Below, one piece after another: positions 42,869 to 50,528 of a DNA stretch of 64,000 nucleotides. Numbering within the stretch: position 1 is the first letter of the stretch; each line of letters begins with the position of its first letter. A program made the position numbers and the translations under genes. This DNA comes from Pectobacterium sp013449375 (GTDB lineage Bacteria > Pseudomonadota > Gammaproteobacteria > Enterobacterales > Enterobacteriaceae). The notes below the pieces were generated by a model. It made no database searches, was not told where the DNA came from, and was given only the letters and a program-made list of their open reading frames with translations. Where the stretch lies: NCBI RefSeq assembly GCF_048593165.1, contig NZ_CP184271.1. One strand, written 5' to 3'.

Positions 42869-43858
42869 TTAGTTTTTGAGCCCCGCCATACTGTAATTCG
42901 CTGGGAGCCAGCGGTAACCGTTTGGTTTACCGTTAGCATCATACACGGCTTTGACCTGACCCAAACCGGGGAAGGAAATGTGTGCCGCACCAATCCATTC
43001 ATTATTGCGCGCTGCCTCTGCCAGAATCGTTAAACGCGTTTCTGCGGCTTCATCCATATTGCGATCGAAATCGATCGTAGTCATGGGGCGAGGAAATTGC
43101 ACGGCCTCGGCATGGATCGTATCGCCCCATAGTGTCAATTTCTGTCCATCACTTTCGATCTGATAAAGGCTATGCCCCGGCGTATGTCCCGGTGCTGGTA
43201 TAGCGGTAATGCCAGGAAAAAGCTGCTGCTGGCCGGAGAAGGTTTTTAGCCTATGGGCGGCAATCACAGGTTGCAGTGAATCTTCAGATTGTCCGAACGT
43301 ATGTTTCTCGCTCTCCCGCACATGATCACTGTTAGCTGGATTGAGCCAGAAATCCACATCCTTCTGGTTAACGTAAACGGTGGCATTAGGGAAAACCAGT
43401 TTGCCGTCACGCGACACGCCGCCAGAATGGTCGGCATGAATATGGGTCAGCAGTACGGTATCGATCTTCTCGGGCGGATAGCCAGCGGCGCGCAGGTTGT
43501 CGGGTAATTTCCCTCCCAGTTTCCCAAACAACGGCCCAGCTCCCGTGTCTACCAGTATCAGCTGTTTGCCCGTATTGATGAGATACGCGTTAATGGAGGT
43601 CTCCACCTGCGGCTGGAGATTCTTTTGTGCCAGTAGATGTAGCATTTCCTGATGGGAAATATGAGTGAGCAGTTTATCCAGTGGAATAGTGACCGTACCG
43701 TCAGAAAGGGCGGTGATTTCAAATTGGCCTAGCATCATCCGGTAATAACCCGGCGCCTGCGTTTTCAGTTGAGGCACCGCTTCAGCACTGGCTATAACGG
43801 GCACTCCCGCGAGTAAAACGACCGATAATAACGTCTGCTTCAGAATATTTATTTTCAT
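42869..43858 (-). CDS. exported MBL-fold metallo-hydrolase, copy 1
   Basis: This 329-residue protein of the metallo-beta-lactamase fold has an N-terminal signal peptide (KQTLLSVVLLAGVPVIASAEA), so it is probably periplasmic. The zinc motif HIHADHSGG is intact, with later His in PAPGHTPGHSLYQIE and an Asp in TLWGDTIHAEAV. It is paralogous to the protein at 44905-45888, sharing YRMMLGQFEITALSDGT-like and GYRWLPANYSMAGL ends. Lactonase, phosphotriesterase-like or other hydrolase activity is possible; the sequence does not decide. Divergent from a LysR gene and probably co-transcribed with the SDR gene. Confidence 0.88.
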   Translation of the reverse strand: MKINILKQTLLSVVLLAGVPVIASAEAVPQLKTQAPGYYRMMLGQFEITALSDGTVTIPLDKLLTHISHQEMLHLLAQKNLQPQVETSINAYLINTGKQLILVDTGAGPLFGKLGGKLPDNLRAAGYPPEKIDTVLLTHIHADHSGGVSRDGKLVFPNATVYVNQKDVDFWLNPANSDHVRESEKHTFGQSEDSLQPVIAAHRLKTFSGQQQLFPGITAIPAPGHTPGHSLYQIESDGQKLTLWGDTIHAEAVQFPRPMTTIDFDRNMDEAAETRLTILAEAARNNEWIGAAHISFPGLGQVKAVYDANGKPNGYRWLPANYSMAGLKN

Positions 43859-43956
43859 CCTGCACTCCTAGAAGGTGACCCTGCTTGTCAGGGATTGGAA
43901 GGATTATTCTGTTGGTTGTACTATTGTTCAAATTGATTAATTTGATACTGATTATC

Positions 43957-44889
43957 ATGGAAAATGATTTTCACGGCGTGGATTTAAACCTGCTGGTGAC
44001 ATTTCTGGTGTTGTATCGCGAGAAAAGTGTCTCCGCAGCGGCGGATAAGCTGCATTTGGGGCAGCCTGCCGTGAGCGGGGCGCTGGCGCGTTTACGTACG
44101 CTGTTTGACGATCCGCTGTTTATCCGTACGGGACAGGTGATGCGCCCGACGGCGCGTGCGGATTATCTGGCGACCCAGTTGTCACCTGCTTTTGAACACT
44201 TACAGTCGGTTCTGGGTGAGCCTGAGAGGTTTGATCCGCTGACCGATTCGCGTGTGATTACGTTGGGAATGACCGATTGGGTGGAAATCTGGTTGATGCC
44301 GCTGCTGCTGAAACGGCTCAAAACCCATGCCCCTTATTTACGTATCAACCTTGTGGCCACCGATCCGTTTTTGGATGTGGCGCGTCTGGAAAATGACAGC
44401 GTCGATCTGGTGGTGTCCGTCGCCAGTTCACAGGCAGGTTGGCTGAAGCAACAGCCCTTACTCTCGTCAGGATTCAGGGCGTTGTGGCATCCGGAGCAGC
44501 TTGATCTGCCGGGTCCTCTTTCTTTGACCGTATACAGCCAGCAGCGTCATTTACTGGTGACCTACCGTGAACGTGCGCATGGCATTGTGGACGACATGTT
44601 GGAAAAACAGGGAATGGTACGGACAATTCATTACACCACGCCGCATTTCTCTGCTTTGCCGGGAATCTTGCAGCAAACGCCGGCAATCGCTACCGTGCCG
44701 GAAAAGCTGGCGACACTGTGGTGTCAGCATTATGGCCTGATCGACAGCCCCGTACCGCTAGCGTTACCGACGTATACGCTCTCGGCGCTTTGGCATGCTC
44801 GGCAGGACAGTAACCCAGCGATAAAGTGGGTGTATGAGCAAATTGCTGAGGTGGTTGCAGAGCAGGAGGCAGACTGGCCTCCTGCTTGA
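43957..44889 (+). CDS. LysR-family regulator between two MBL genes
   Basis: This 310-residue regulator has the helix-turn-helix LYREKSVSAAADKLHLGQPA followed by VSGALARLRTLFDDPLF, then the effector domain (GMTDWVEIWLMPLLLKRLKT). The frame is open back to 43885, but the leading residues are hydrophobic and not part of the family; ATG at 43957 fits. It is divergent from MBL copy 1 (99-base gap) and convergent with MBL copy 2. It probably controls copy 1 and the SDR gene. The effector is unknown. Confidence 0.87.
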   Translation: MENDFHGVDLNLLVTFLVLYREKSVSAAADKLHLGQPAVSGALARLRTLFDDPLFIRTGQVMRPTARADYLATQLSPAFEHLQSVLGEPERFDPLTDSRVITLGMTDWVEIWLMPLLLKRLKTHAPYLRINLVATDPFLDVARLENDSVDLVVSVASSQAGWLKQQPLLSSGFRALWHPEQLDLPGPLSLTVYSQQRHLLVTYRERAHGIVDDMLEKQGMVRTIHYTTPHFSALPGILQQTPAIATVPEKLATLWCQHYGLIDSPVPLALPTYTLSALWHARQDSNPAIKWVYEQIAEVVAEQEADWPPA

Positions 44890-44904
44890 GTGGCAGCCTG
44901 GAAA

Positions 44905-45888
44905 TTATTGTGACAACCCAGCCACGCTGTAATTCGCTGGGAGCCAGCGGTAGCCGTTGGTGGTGCCGTTGCGTTCCAGACGTGTACCCACATGGCCGAT
45001 GCCGGGGAAAGGTAGGTGAGCGCCTGCAACCCAGTAACCCTGACTGGCGGCGTCTGCCAGCGCTTTATTACGGGATTCCGTCGCCTGATCCATATTCGAA
45101 TCAAAGCTGATGGTGGTGGCTGGTAAGCTCATCTGCACCGCTTCCGCATGAATGATGTCTCCCCAAGCCAGCAACTTTTTGCCTTCGCTCTCAATCAGAA
45201 ACGATGTATGCCCCGGCGTATGTCCCGGGCTCGGAATCACGGTGATGCCGGGTAACAACGTTGTCTGCTGAGCTGGGAACGTTTTCAGCTTGTTCTCTTT
45301 GCGAATGGCGTCAAAGGCACTTTGCACGCGTTGGAACGCGCCCTTTCTGTTTTCCGGTGCGTTTTTCAGATTATCTGGGCTGAGCCAGAAATCGGCTTCA
45401 GGCTGGCTGACATACACGGTGGCATTCGGGTAGTTCAGCTTATTGTCCTGCACTAAACCGCCAAAATGGTCGCCGTGCAGATGGGTCATCAATATGGTGT
45501 CGACCTGCTCAGGTTTATAGCCCGCCGCAATCAGATTCGGCAGCACTTTTCCGACCGTAGGATTGCTTTGTTTACCGTTGCCGGTATCGATCAGAATCAG
45601 GTGTTTGCCGGTATTGACCAAATAGGCGTTGATGGAGGTTTCCACCTGCGGCGTCAGCGCTTTTTCTGCCAGCAGTTCGGTAATTTTTTCCGGTGGGGTA
45701 CGCTGTAACAGCTTGTCCATCGGCATGGTATTGGTGCCATCAGCCAGCGCGGTAATTTCGAACTGACCGAGCATCATGCGGTAATAGCCCGGTTGAGTTT
45801 TAATCTGCGCGATGTCCTGCGCCTGAGCAAATGCAGGTACAAAGGCACATGAGACGAATAATAGGGCTAACGGTTTCAATAACTTCAT
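44905..45888 (-). CDS. exported MBL-fold metallo-hydrolase, copy 2
   Basis: This 327-residue protein has a signal peptide (KPLALLFVSCAFVPAFAQAQ). The zinc motif is HLHGDHFGG, with PSPGHTPGHTSFLIE and LLAWGDIIHAEAV completing the site. It is paralogous to copy 1 over the whole mature protein, and the shared tail GYRWLPANYSVAGL marks a duplication with the LysR gene now between. Stops of this gene and the LysR gene are only 15 bases apart. The substrate is unknown. It has its own upstream region of about 200 bases ahead of queE. Confidence 0.88.
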   Translation of the reverse strand: MKLLKPLALLFVSCAFVPAFAQAQDIAQIKTQPGYYRMMLGQFEITALADGTNTMPMDKLLQRTPPEKITELLAEKALTPQVETSINAYLVNTGKHLILIDTGNGKQSNPTVGKVLPNLIAAGYKPEQVDTILMTHLHGDHFGGLVQDNKLNYPNATVYVSQPEADFWLSPDNLKNAPENRKGAFQRVQSAFDAIRKENKLKTFPAQQTTLLPGITVIPSPGHTPGHTSFLIESEGKKLLAWGDIIHAEAVQMSLPATTISFDSNMDQATESRNKALADAASQGYWVAGAHLPFPGIGHVGTRLERNGTTNGYRWLPANYSVAGLSQ

Positions 45889-46088
45889 TGATGCTTTTCC
45901 TTGTAAGTAATGAGTAATGAAAGCAGGCGAAATTGTAACAACAGATTGATTATTGACGCATGGGGCGAATTACTCAACTGTCCCCGAACCGTATGTGTCC
46001 GCCAGATTTGCCACGGCATCGCCGCCGTCCTGCAACGTGGAGGATTTAGGGTATAATGCCTTTTTAAGTGAACGAGACAGTGAAAAAC

Positions 46089-46760
46089 ATGCAGTACCCG
46101 ATTAATGAAATATTCCAGACGTTACAGGGCGAAGGCTATTTTACCGGTGTGCCGGCGGTGTTTGTGCGCCTGCAAGGGTGCCCGGTCGGCTGTAGCTGGT
46201 GCGATACCAAACACACCTGGGACAAACTGGCAGAGCGGGAAACCTCATTGGATCAGGTGCTGGTAAAAACGGAAGAAAGCGATACCTGGGGTGCGGCGAC
46301 GGCGGACGATATTCTGGCGTTGATGACGCAGCAAGGCTATACGGCGCGCCACATTGTGATCACCGGCGGTGAGCCCTGCATCCACGATTTGGCACCGCTG
46401 ACGCTACATCTGGAAAAACAGGGTTTCAGCTGCCAGATCGAAACCAGCGGTACGCACGATGTGCGCTGCTCGCCTAAAACCTGGGTGACGGTATCGCCAA
46501 AAGTGAATATGCGCGGTGGTATGAAGGTGCTTGATCAGGCGTTGCAACGGGCGGATGAGATCAAACACCCTGTGGCGCGTGAGCGTGACATTGAAGCGTT
46601 GGATGCGCTACTGGCGCGGCTTGATGATGGTAAGCCGCGTATTATCGCGCTACAACCGATCAGCCAGAAAGACGATGCGACCAAGCTGTGTATTGCAACC
46701 TGCATCGCCCGTAACTGGCGGTTGTCTATGCAGACACATAAATACCTGAATATTGCCTGA
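46089..46760 (+). CDS. queE: 7-carboxy-7-deazaguanine synthase QueE
   Basis: This 223-residue radical SAM enzyme makes 7-carboxy-7-deazaguanine from 6-carboxytetrahydropterin in queuosine synthesis. It starts MQYPINEIFQTLQGEG as in E. coli (223 aa). The cluster motif is CPVGCSWCD, which keeps the family's modified CX3CX2C pattern, and VITGGEPC binds SAM. The frame extends to a GTG at 46068, but ATG at 46089 gives the family length. It is convergent with queD, as in E. coli. Confidence 0.95.
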   Translation: MQYPINEIFQTLQGEGYFTGVPAVFVRLQGCPVGCSWCDTKHTWDKLAERETSLDQVLVKTEESDTWGAATADDILALMTQQGYTARHIVITGGEPCIHDLAPLTLHLEKQGFSCQIETSGTHDVRCSPKTWVTVSPKVNMRGGMKVLDQALQRADEIKHPVARERDIEALDALLARLDDGKPRIIALQPISQKDDATKLCIATCIARNWRLSMQTHKYLNIA

Positions 46761-46781
46761 TATTTATCGATGGATAGTCGC

Positions 46782-46806
46782 GGCGTGAGAGAGGGGTTTT
46801 CACGCC
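46782..46806. terminator. hairpin between convergent queE and queD
   Basis: The inverted repeat ggcgtga/tcacgcc encloses an 11-base loop between the two stops. It can terminate either strand. No long T-run follows. Confidence 0.4.
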
Positions 46807-46827
46807 AGACTACACACCACTTCTTCA

Positions 46828-47190
46828 TTACTCGCCTTTATAGACGCAGCCAGCGGTGCACGTTTCTTTCACCATCACGGCGCTGAGTAGCGGTAATGTC
46901 GGCTTCAACTGATGCCAGATCCAGTGCGCCAGCACCTCGCTGGTCGGGTTTTCCAATCCTGGAATCTCATTCAGGTAGTGATGATCTAACCGTTCCCACG
47001 TCGGTTTGAACGCGGCTTTCAGCTCAGAGAAATCCATCACCCAGCCGGTATGCGGATCCACTTCACCGGTAATTTCCAGTCTCACCATGAAAGAGTGCCC
47101 ATGCAGCCGCCCGCATTTGTGGCCTTCCGGCACGTGAGGCAAATGATGCGCGGCTTCAAACTGAAAATCTTTAAATAGCGTAGTGACCAT
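46828..47190 (-). CDS. queD: 6-carboxytetrahydropterin synthase QueD
   Basis: This 120-residue enzyme of the PTPS/QueD family converts dihydroneopterin triphosphate to 6-carboxytetrahydropterin, the QueE substrate. The zinc histidines lie in FEAAHHLPH and GRLHGHSF, and the catalytic cysteine in EGHKCGRLHGHS. Other landmarks are DFSELKAAF, LDHHYLNE and NPTSEVLAHW. The length equals the E. coli protein. The region behind its start holds a hairpin but no preQ1 riboswitch that I can recognise. Confidence 0.95.
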   Translation of the reverse strand: MVTTLFKDFQFEAAHHLPHVPEGHKCGRLHGHSFMVRLEITGEVDPHTGWVMDFSELKAAFKPTWERLDHHYLNEIPGLENPTSEVLAHWIWHQLKPTLPLLSAVMVKETCTAGCVYKGE

Positions 47191-47208
47191 AACGAGGTTC
47201 CCGGTTTC

Positions 47209-47233
47209 GTTCTGAAAAAGGGGCTTTCAGAAC
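47209..47233 (-). terminator. hairpin after GH28 gene
   Basis: A nine-base stem (gttctgaaa/tttcagaac) lies in the gap between the end of the GH28 gene and the queD start on the minus strand. A short T-run occurs within the loop side on that strand. Confidence 0.4.
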
Positions 47234-47271
47234 ACAGTATGCAAAAACCGTCGCATACTACCCGAAAGCGC

Positions 47272-48606
47272 TTACTCTTCCAACTGCACTATCGTCGCGT
47301 GGCTCCAGCCGGAAGGCAGCGGCTCAGGGCGGTGGAACGTCATGTGGCTGGTGGTCAGGTTCACAACGCCGCGTGCGAATAACACGGGCATACCGCCAGG
47401 GTAGGACTCAACGCCGAATGCACGTCCCGTTGTGGGATCGACCCGATAGGCATTATCCAGCCCCATACCCGTAGGGCGTTCTGGGTTGCAGGGCGGGCGT
47501 ACATCGTACATGCCCTGTTCTGGCGAGTCGCTTTGCCGCTGTTCGAGGTGCACGACATGGAAATGGACATCGCGAATGTAACCTACAGGCGTGCTGTGCA
47601 GGTTAATCGCCCCCTCGCTGATCCCCGCGATCTGAGAAAACTGTACCGCTTCGATCCGGCCCGGTTCGATGTTGGGATCGCGATAGCGTACGGAGATAAA
47701 GATCGGATCGGCTTTGCCCCAGTGGCACGGGTGCGCAGCGACACAGTGGAACGTAATGTTGCTGAACTGTAGACGTCGGAACGCACCGCCATCGCGGGAG
47801 ATCAGGCCAATGGCTCGGTTGGTCTCGTAAATGGCGCAGTTGCTGACGGAAATATCTTCAATATCGGCAAAGGTTTCGGTGCCGACCTTCAGGGCGCAGC
47901 TCTTGGATCGTAACAGGCAGTTACTGATGACAACCTGCTGCACCTTACGTTGCAGATGGGGCGGTTTATTAGTGGTTTTGATGCACAGCGCATCGTCGGC
48001 GGCGCTCAGCGAGCAGTTGCTGATTTGCACCTGCTGGCAGCTGTCGAGATCCAGCGCATCGGTATTTGCCATGCTCAGATCGTTATCAATCGTCAGACGC
48101 TCGACGATGATTTGACGACAGCTAACCAGATGCACGGTCCACATCGGGGCATGCTCAATCGTAAAATCACATAGGCGGACGTGTTCGCAATCCTCAAAGA
48201 CTACAATGCGTGGGCGATGTTGCGCAGGCAGGCGATAACCCTGATCGTCGGGTTCTGCCGAGAAATAGGCATCGGCATTTCCCATGATCTTACCCTGACC
48301 GCAGATCGTGATATTGCGTTGCTGATAAGCATAAAGAAACGCACGGTGCGACAGTTCGGCCATGCTGAGGGTGGTGGCCTGCGTAAATTGCTCATAGTCA
48401 CCGCTGACGATTAACTCTGCTCCCGCTTCCAACAGCAGGCAAAAATTGGACGGCAGCAGCAATCCTCCTAATAGATAGCGTCCTGGCTCGACCGTCAGGG
48501 TGCCGCCGCCCTGTGCCGCAATCCGATCGATAGCCTGCTGAAAGATGGCAGTATCCGGCGTGATACCGTCGGCAGCGGGGGAGTATGACTGAATAGAGTG
48601 CTTCAT
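47272..48606 (-). CDS. intracellular GH28-family glycoside hydrolase
   Basis: This 444-residue right-handed beta-helix protein is of glycoside hydrolase family 28 (polygalacturonases and relatives). The catalytic motifs NTDALDLD and SAADDALCIK (both Asp of the DD pair) are recognisable. The usual GHG is replaced by KSCALKVGTE, and no clear RIK is seen, so it differs from classical polygalacturonases. No signal peptide is present, pointing to a cytoplasmic enzyme acting on imported oligomers, for example rhamnogalacturonide or galacturonide fragments. It is divergent from the sugar-binding protein gene at 49184, and both probably belong to the same substrate response. Confidence 0.85.
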   Translation of the reverse strand: MKHSIQSYSPAADGITPDTAIFQQAIDRIAAQGGGTLTVEPGRYLLGGLLLPSNFCLLLEAGAELIVSGDYEQFTQATTLSMAELSHRAFLYAYQQRNITICGQGKIMGNADAYFSAEPDDQGYRLPAQHRPRIVVFEDCEHVRLCDFTIEHAPMWTVHLVSCRQIIVERLTIDNDLSMANTDALDLDSCQQVQISNCSLSAADDALCIKTTNKPPHLQRKVQQVVISNCLLRSKSCALKVGTETFADIEDISVSNCAIYETNRAIGLISRDGGAFRRLQFSNITFHCVAAHPCHWGKADPIFISVRYRDPNIEPGRIEAVQFSQIAGISEGAINLHSTPVGYIRDVHFHVVHLEQRQSDSPEQGMYDVRPPCNPERPTGMGLDNAYRVDPTTGRAFGVESYPGGMPVLFARGVVNLTTSHMTFHRPEPLPSGWSHATIVQLEE

Positions 48607-49183
48607 CGCGTTATCCTATCTGATCGAGCCTGCTCCGATTGCAGCACGTTTTCTGGCCTTTGGCTGTGGCTGTCGTGATGAAATCTGCGGAGGTTGGAGC
48701 GGGCTTCACAGCGTATGGAATGTGGCGTAAGAGAATGTGAAAAGCATAACGAAGAAGGTGAGGCGGCATTTTATATGATGTGTGTTTCATCACGTTTTTA
48801 CGCTGCTTTTTCTCTTTTTCCGTATACATGGAGCGGTTTTGTTGTTTTTGTGTTTCTTGTTTGTGAATTAAATCTCTTTTTGGTGTAGTGCGTCAGTTAA
48901 TGATGTGAGGCACCTCCCTGCTGCGCCAGATAGCGCTCGCGTCGCGTGGTTGAAACGCCCGCTAGCGCGATGCGGTCATCACCATTTCTTCCGCCAGTCC
49001 CGCAAATCACGCGTTTTCCCGCCATCGCGGCTGGCGCGGCAAAAAGGGTTCTGCCTATCTTGTCAGGGTGAGGGATAGGTTGATTCCCAAAATGCCAGGC
49101 GGTTACGTACCCGACCCGCTTTCTCATCCACACACCACACCAGTACGCCAAACACACACAATAATAATGTCGTTGGGGGAAAA
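48607..49183. other. divergent intergenic region, GH28 and binding protein
   Basis: This 577-base gap holds no gene I can support; a minus-strand frame at 48897-49157 is Arg/Gly/Trp-rich and unconvincing. At 48774-48790, tatgatgtgtgtttcat matches one half of a KdgR box (TGTTTCAT) well and the other half poorly, about 170 bases ahead of the GH28 gene. The rest is T-rich up to 48890, then GC-rich. Confidence 0.3.
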
Positions 49184-50476
49184 ATGAGATTACTTGGACT
49201 GATTGTCATCGCCTTCTCTGCGCTCTGTTCCGTTGCGCAGGCTGCTGATCCAGTGGAATTACGCCTCTCTTGGTGGGGAGGAAACAGCCGTCATCAGGCG
49301 ACGTTGACTGCGCTGGAAGCGTTTCAGAAAAAATATCCGCACATCAGCGTGAGGCCGGAATATACCGGTTGGGACGGGCACTTATCCCGTCTGACCACAC
49401 AGATTGCTAGCGGTGAAGAACCGGATGTCATGCAGGTAAACTGGAACTGGTTGCCGATTTTCTCCAAAACCGGTACTGGTTTTTATGACCTGAATAAGCT
49501 GCTCGATACGCTGAAATTGCAGGATTTTCCCGAAGATGCACTAAAACCTGCGACAATTGACAGCAAAGTAAACGCGATTTCCACCTCGTTGAATGCGCTG
49601 GTGATGTATTACAACGCGGAAACCTGGAAGAAAGCCGGGTTGCCGTATCCCACCACTTGGGATGAGCTGTTCCAGGCGGGCAAGGTATTTAAAGAGAAAC
49701 TGGGCGATAACTATTTCCCCATCGCCTCGCCTGCACAGGACAGCGGTGAAGGATTGCTGGAACTGTTCAACTATTACATGACGCAGAAATACCAGATTGG
49801 CATGATCGACGAAAAGAACAAACGCTTTAACTACAGTGATGCGCAATGGATCGAGGCATTTCGCTTCTATAAGCGTTTGATCGACGAACACGTGATGCCG
49901 TCCTCGAAGTATTACAATGCGTTCGGCAAAGTCGGGATGTATGAAACGCGTCCTTGGATTAATGGGGAATACGGCGGCGCCCATCTGTGGATTTCGGTTG
50001 TGAAGAAATACGCCGATCCGTTGGCGGCACCCGGCAAGCTCGAATTAGGCCCCTACATCATGATGCCGGGGTCGGATAATTCCGGGCAGTTCTTCAAACC
50101 CTCCATGCTGTTTGCCATCAGTAAAAATACCAAACATCCGAAAGAAGCGGCGCTGTTGTTGAACTATCTGATGAACGATCCTGAAGGCGCGCTGCTGATG
50201 GGCACCGAGCGCGGTATTCCGCTCAGCCGTATTGCCAGACAAGCGCTGGAGGAAAAGCAAAAGCTGGATACGAACGATCTGTCGGTTGTCGGATTATCAC
50301 TGGCGCTGCAAAAACCGATGCAAACGCCCGTTTCCTCCTATCTTGAAGATCCGCAGCTTGCCAGTTTGATCCTGCAAACTATCGAACAGCTCGACTATGG
50401 CAAGAAGAGCGTGGAAGAATCGGCGAAAAACTTCAGCAATTCAGGCGAGCGCATTCTGAAGCGGGTGATTCGCTAA
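49184..50476 (+). CDS. TogB-like sugar ABC substrate-binding protein
   Basis: This 430-residue periplasmic protein of the family 1 extracellular solute-binding proteins has a signal peptide (LLGLIVIAFSALCSVAQAAD). ELRLSWWGGNSRHQATLTAL, YTGWDGHLSRLTTQIASGEE and PDVMQVNWNWL closely recall TogB, the oligogalacturonide-binding protein of soft-rot bacteria. No permease or ATPase genes are adjacent on either side, so it would need partners encoded elsewhere, such as togMNA. GGGGGA lies before ATG. It is convergent with the next gene. The TogB-like label rests on remembered resemblance. Confidence 0.82.
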   Translation: MRLLGLIVIAFSALCSVAQAADPVELRLSWWGGNSRHQATLTALEAFQKKYPHISVRPEYTGWDGHLSRLTTQIASGEEPDVMQVNWNWLPIFSKTGTGFYDLNKLLDTLKLQDFPEDALKPATIDSKVNAISTSLNALVMYYNAETWKKAGLPYPTTWDELFQAGKVFKEKLGDNYFPIASPAQDSGEGLLELFNYYMTQKYQIGMIDEKNKRFNYSDAQWIEAFRFYKRLIDEHVMPSSKYYNAFGKVGMYETRPWINGEYGGAHLWISVVKKYADPLAAPGKLELGPYIMMPGSDNSGQFFKPSMLFAISKNTKHPKEAALLLNYLMNDPEGALLMGTERGIPLSRIARQALEEKQKLDTNDLSVVGLSLALQKPMQTPVSSYLEDPQLASLILQTIEQLDYGKKSVEESAKNFSNSGERILKRVIR

Positions 50477-50528
50477 GCATTGACCAGATAAGGTTGTTAC
50501 TGACTACGGTATTTTACTGGCCGGTGCG

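Noticed and set aside
42869..45888. Naming the MBL proteins as AHL lactonases
   Set aside because: The HxHxDH motif is shared by many hydrolases, and the signal peptides and tails do not identify an AiiA-type enzyme.
47191..47271. preQ1 riboswitch ahead of queD
   Set aside because: The hairpin there lacks the C-rich loop and A-rich tail of preQ1 riboswitches and fits a terminator of the GH28 gene.
48897..49157. 86-codon minus-strand frame in the GH28/binding-protein gap
   Set aside because: It has many Arg, Trp and Gly codons, no good ribosome site and no recognisable domain; probably chance in a GC-rich patch.
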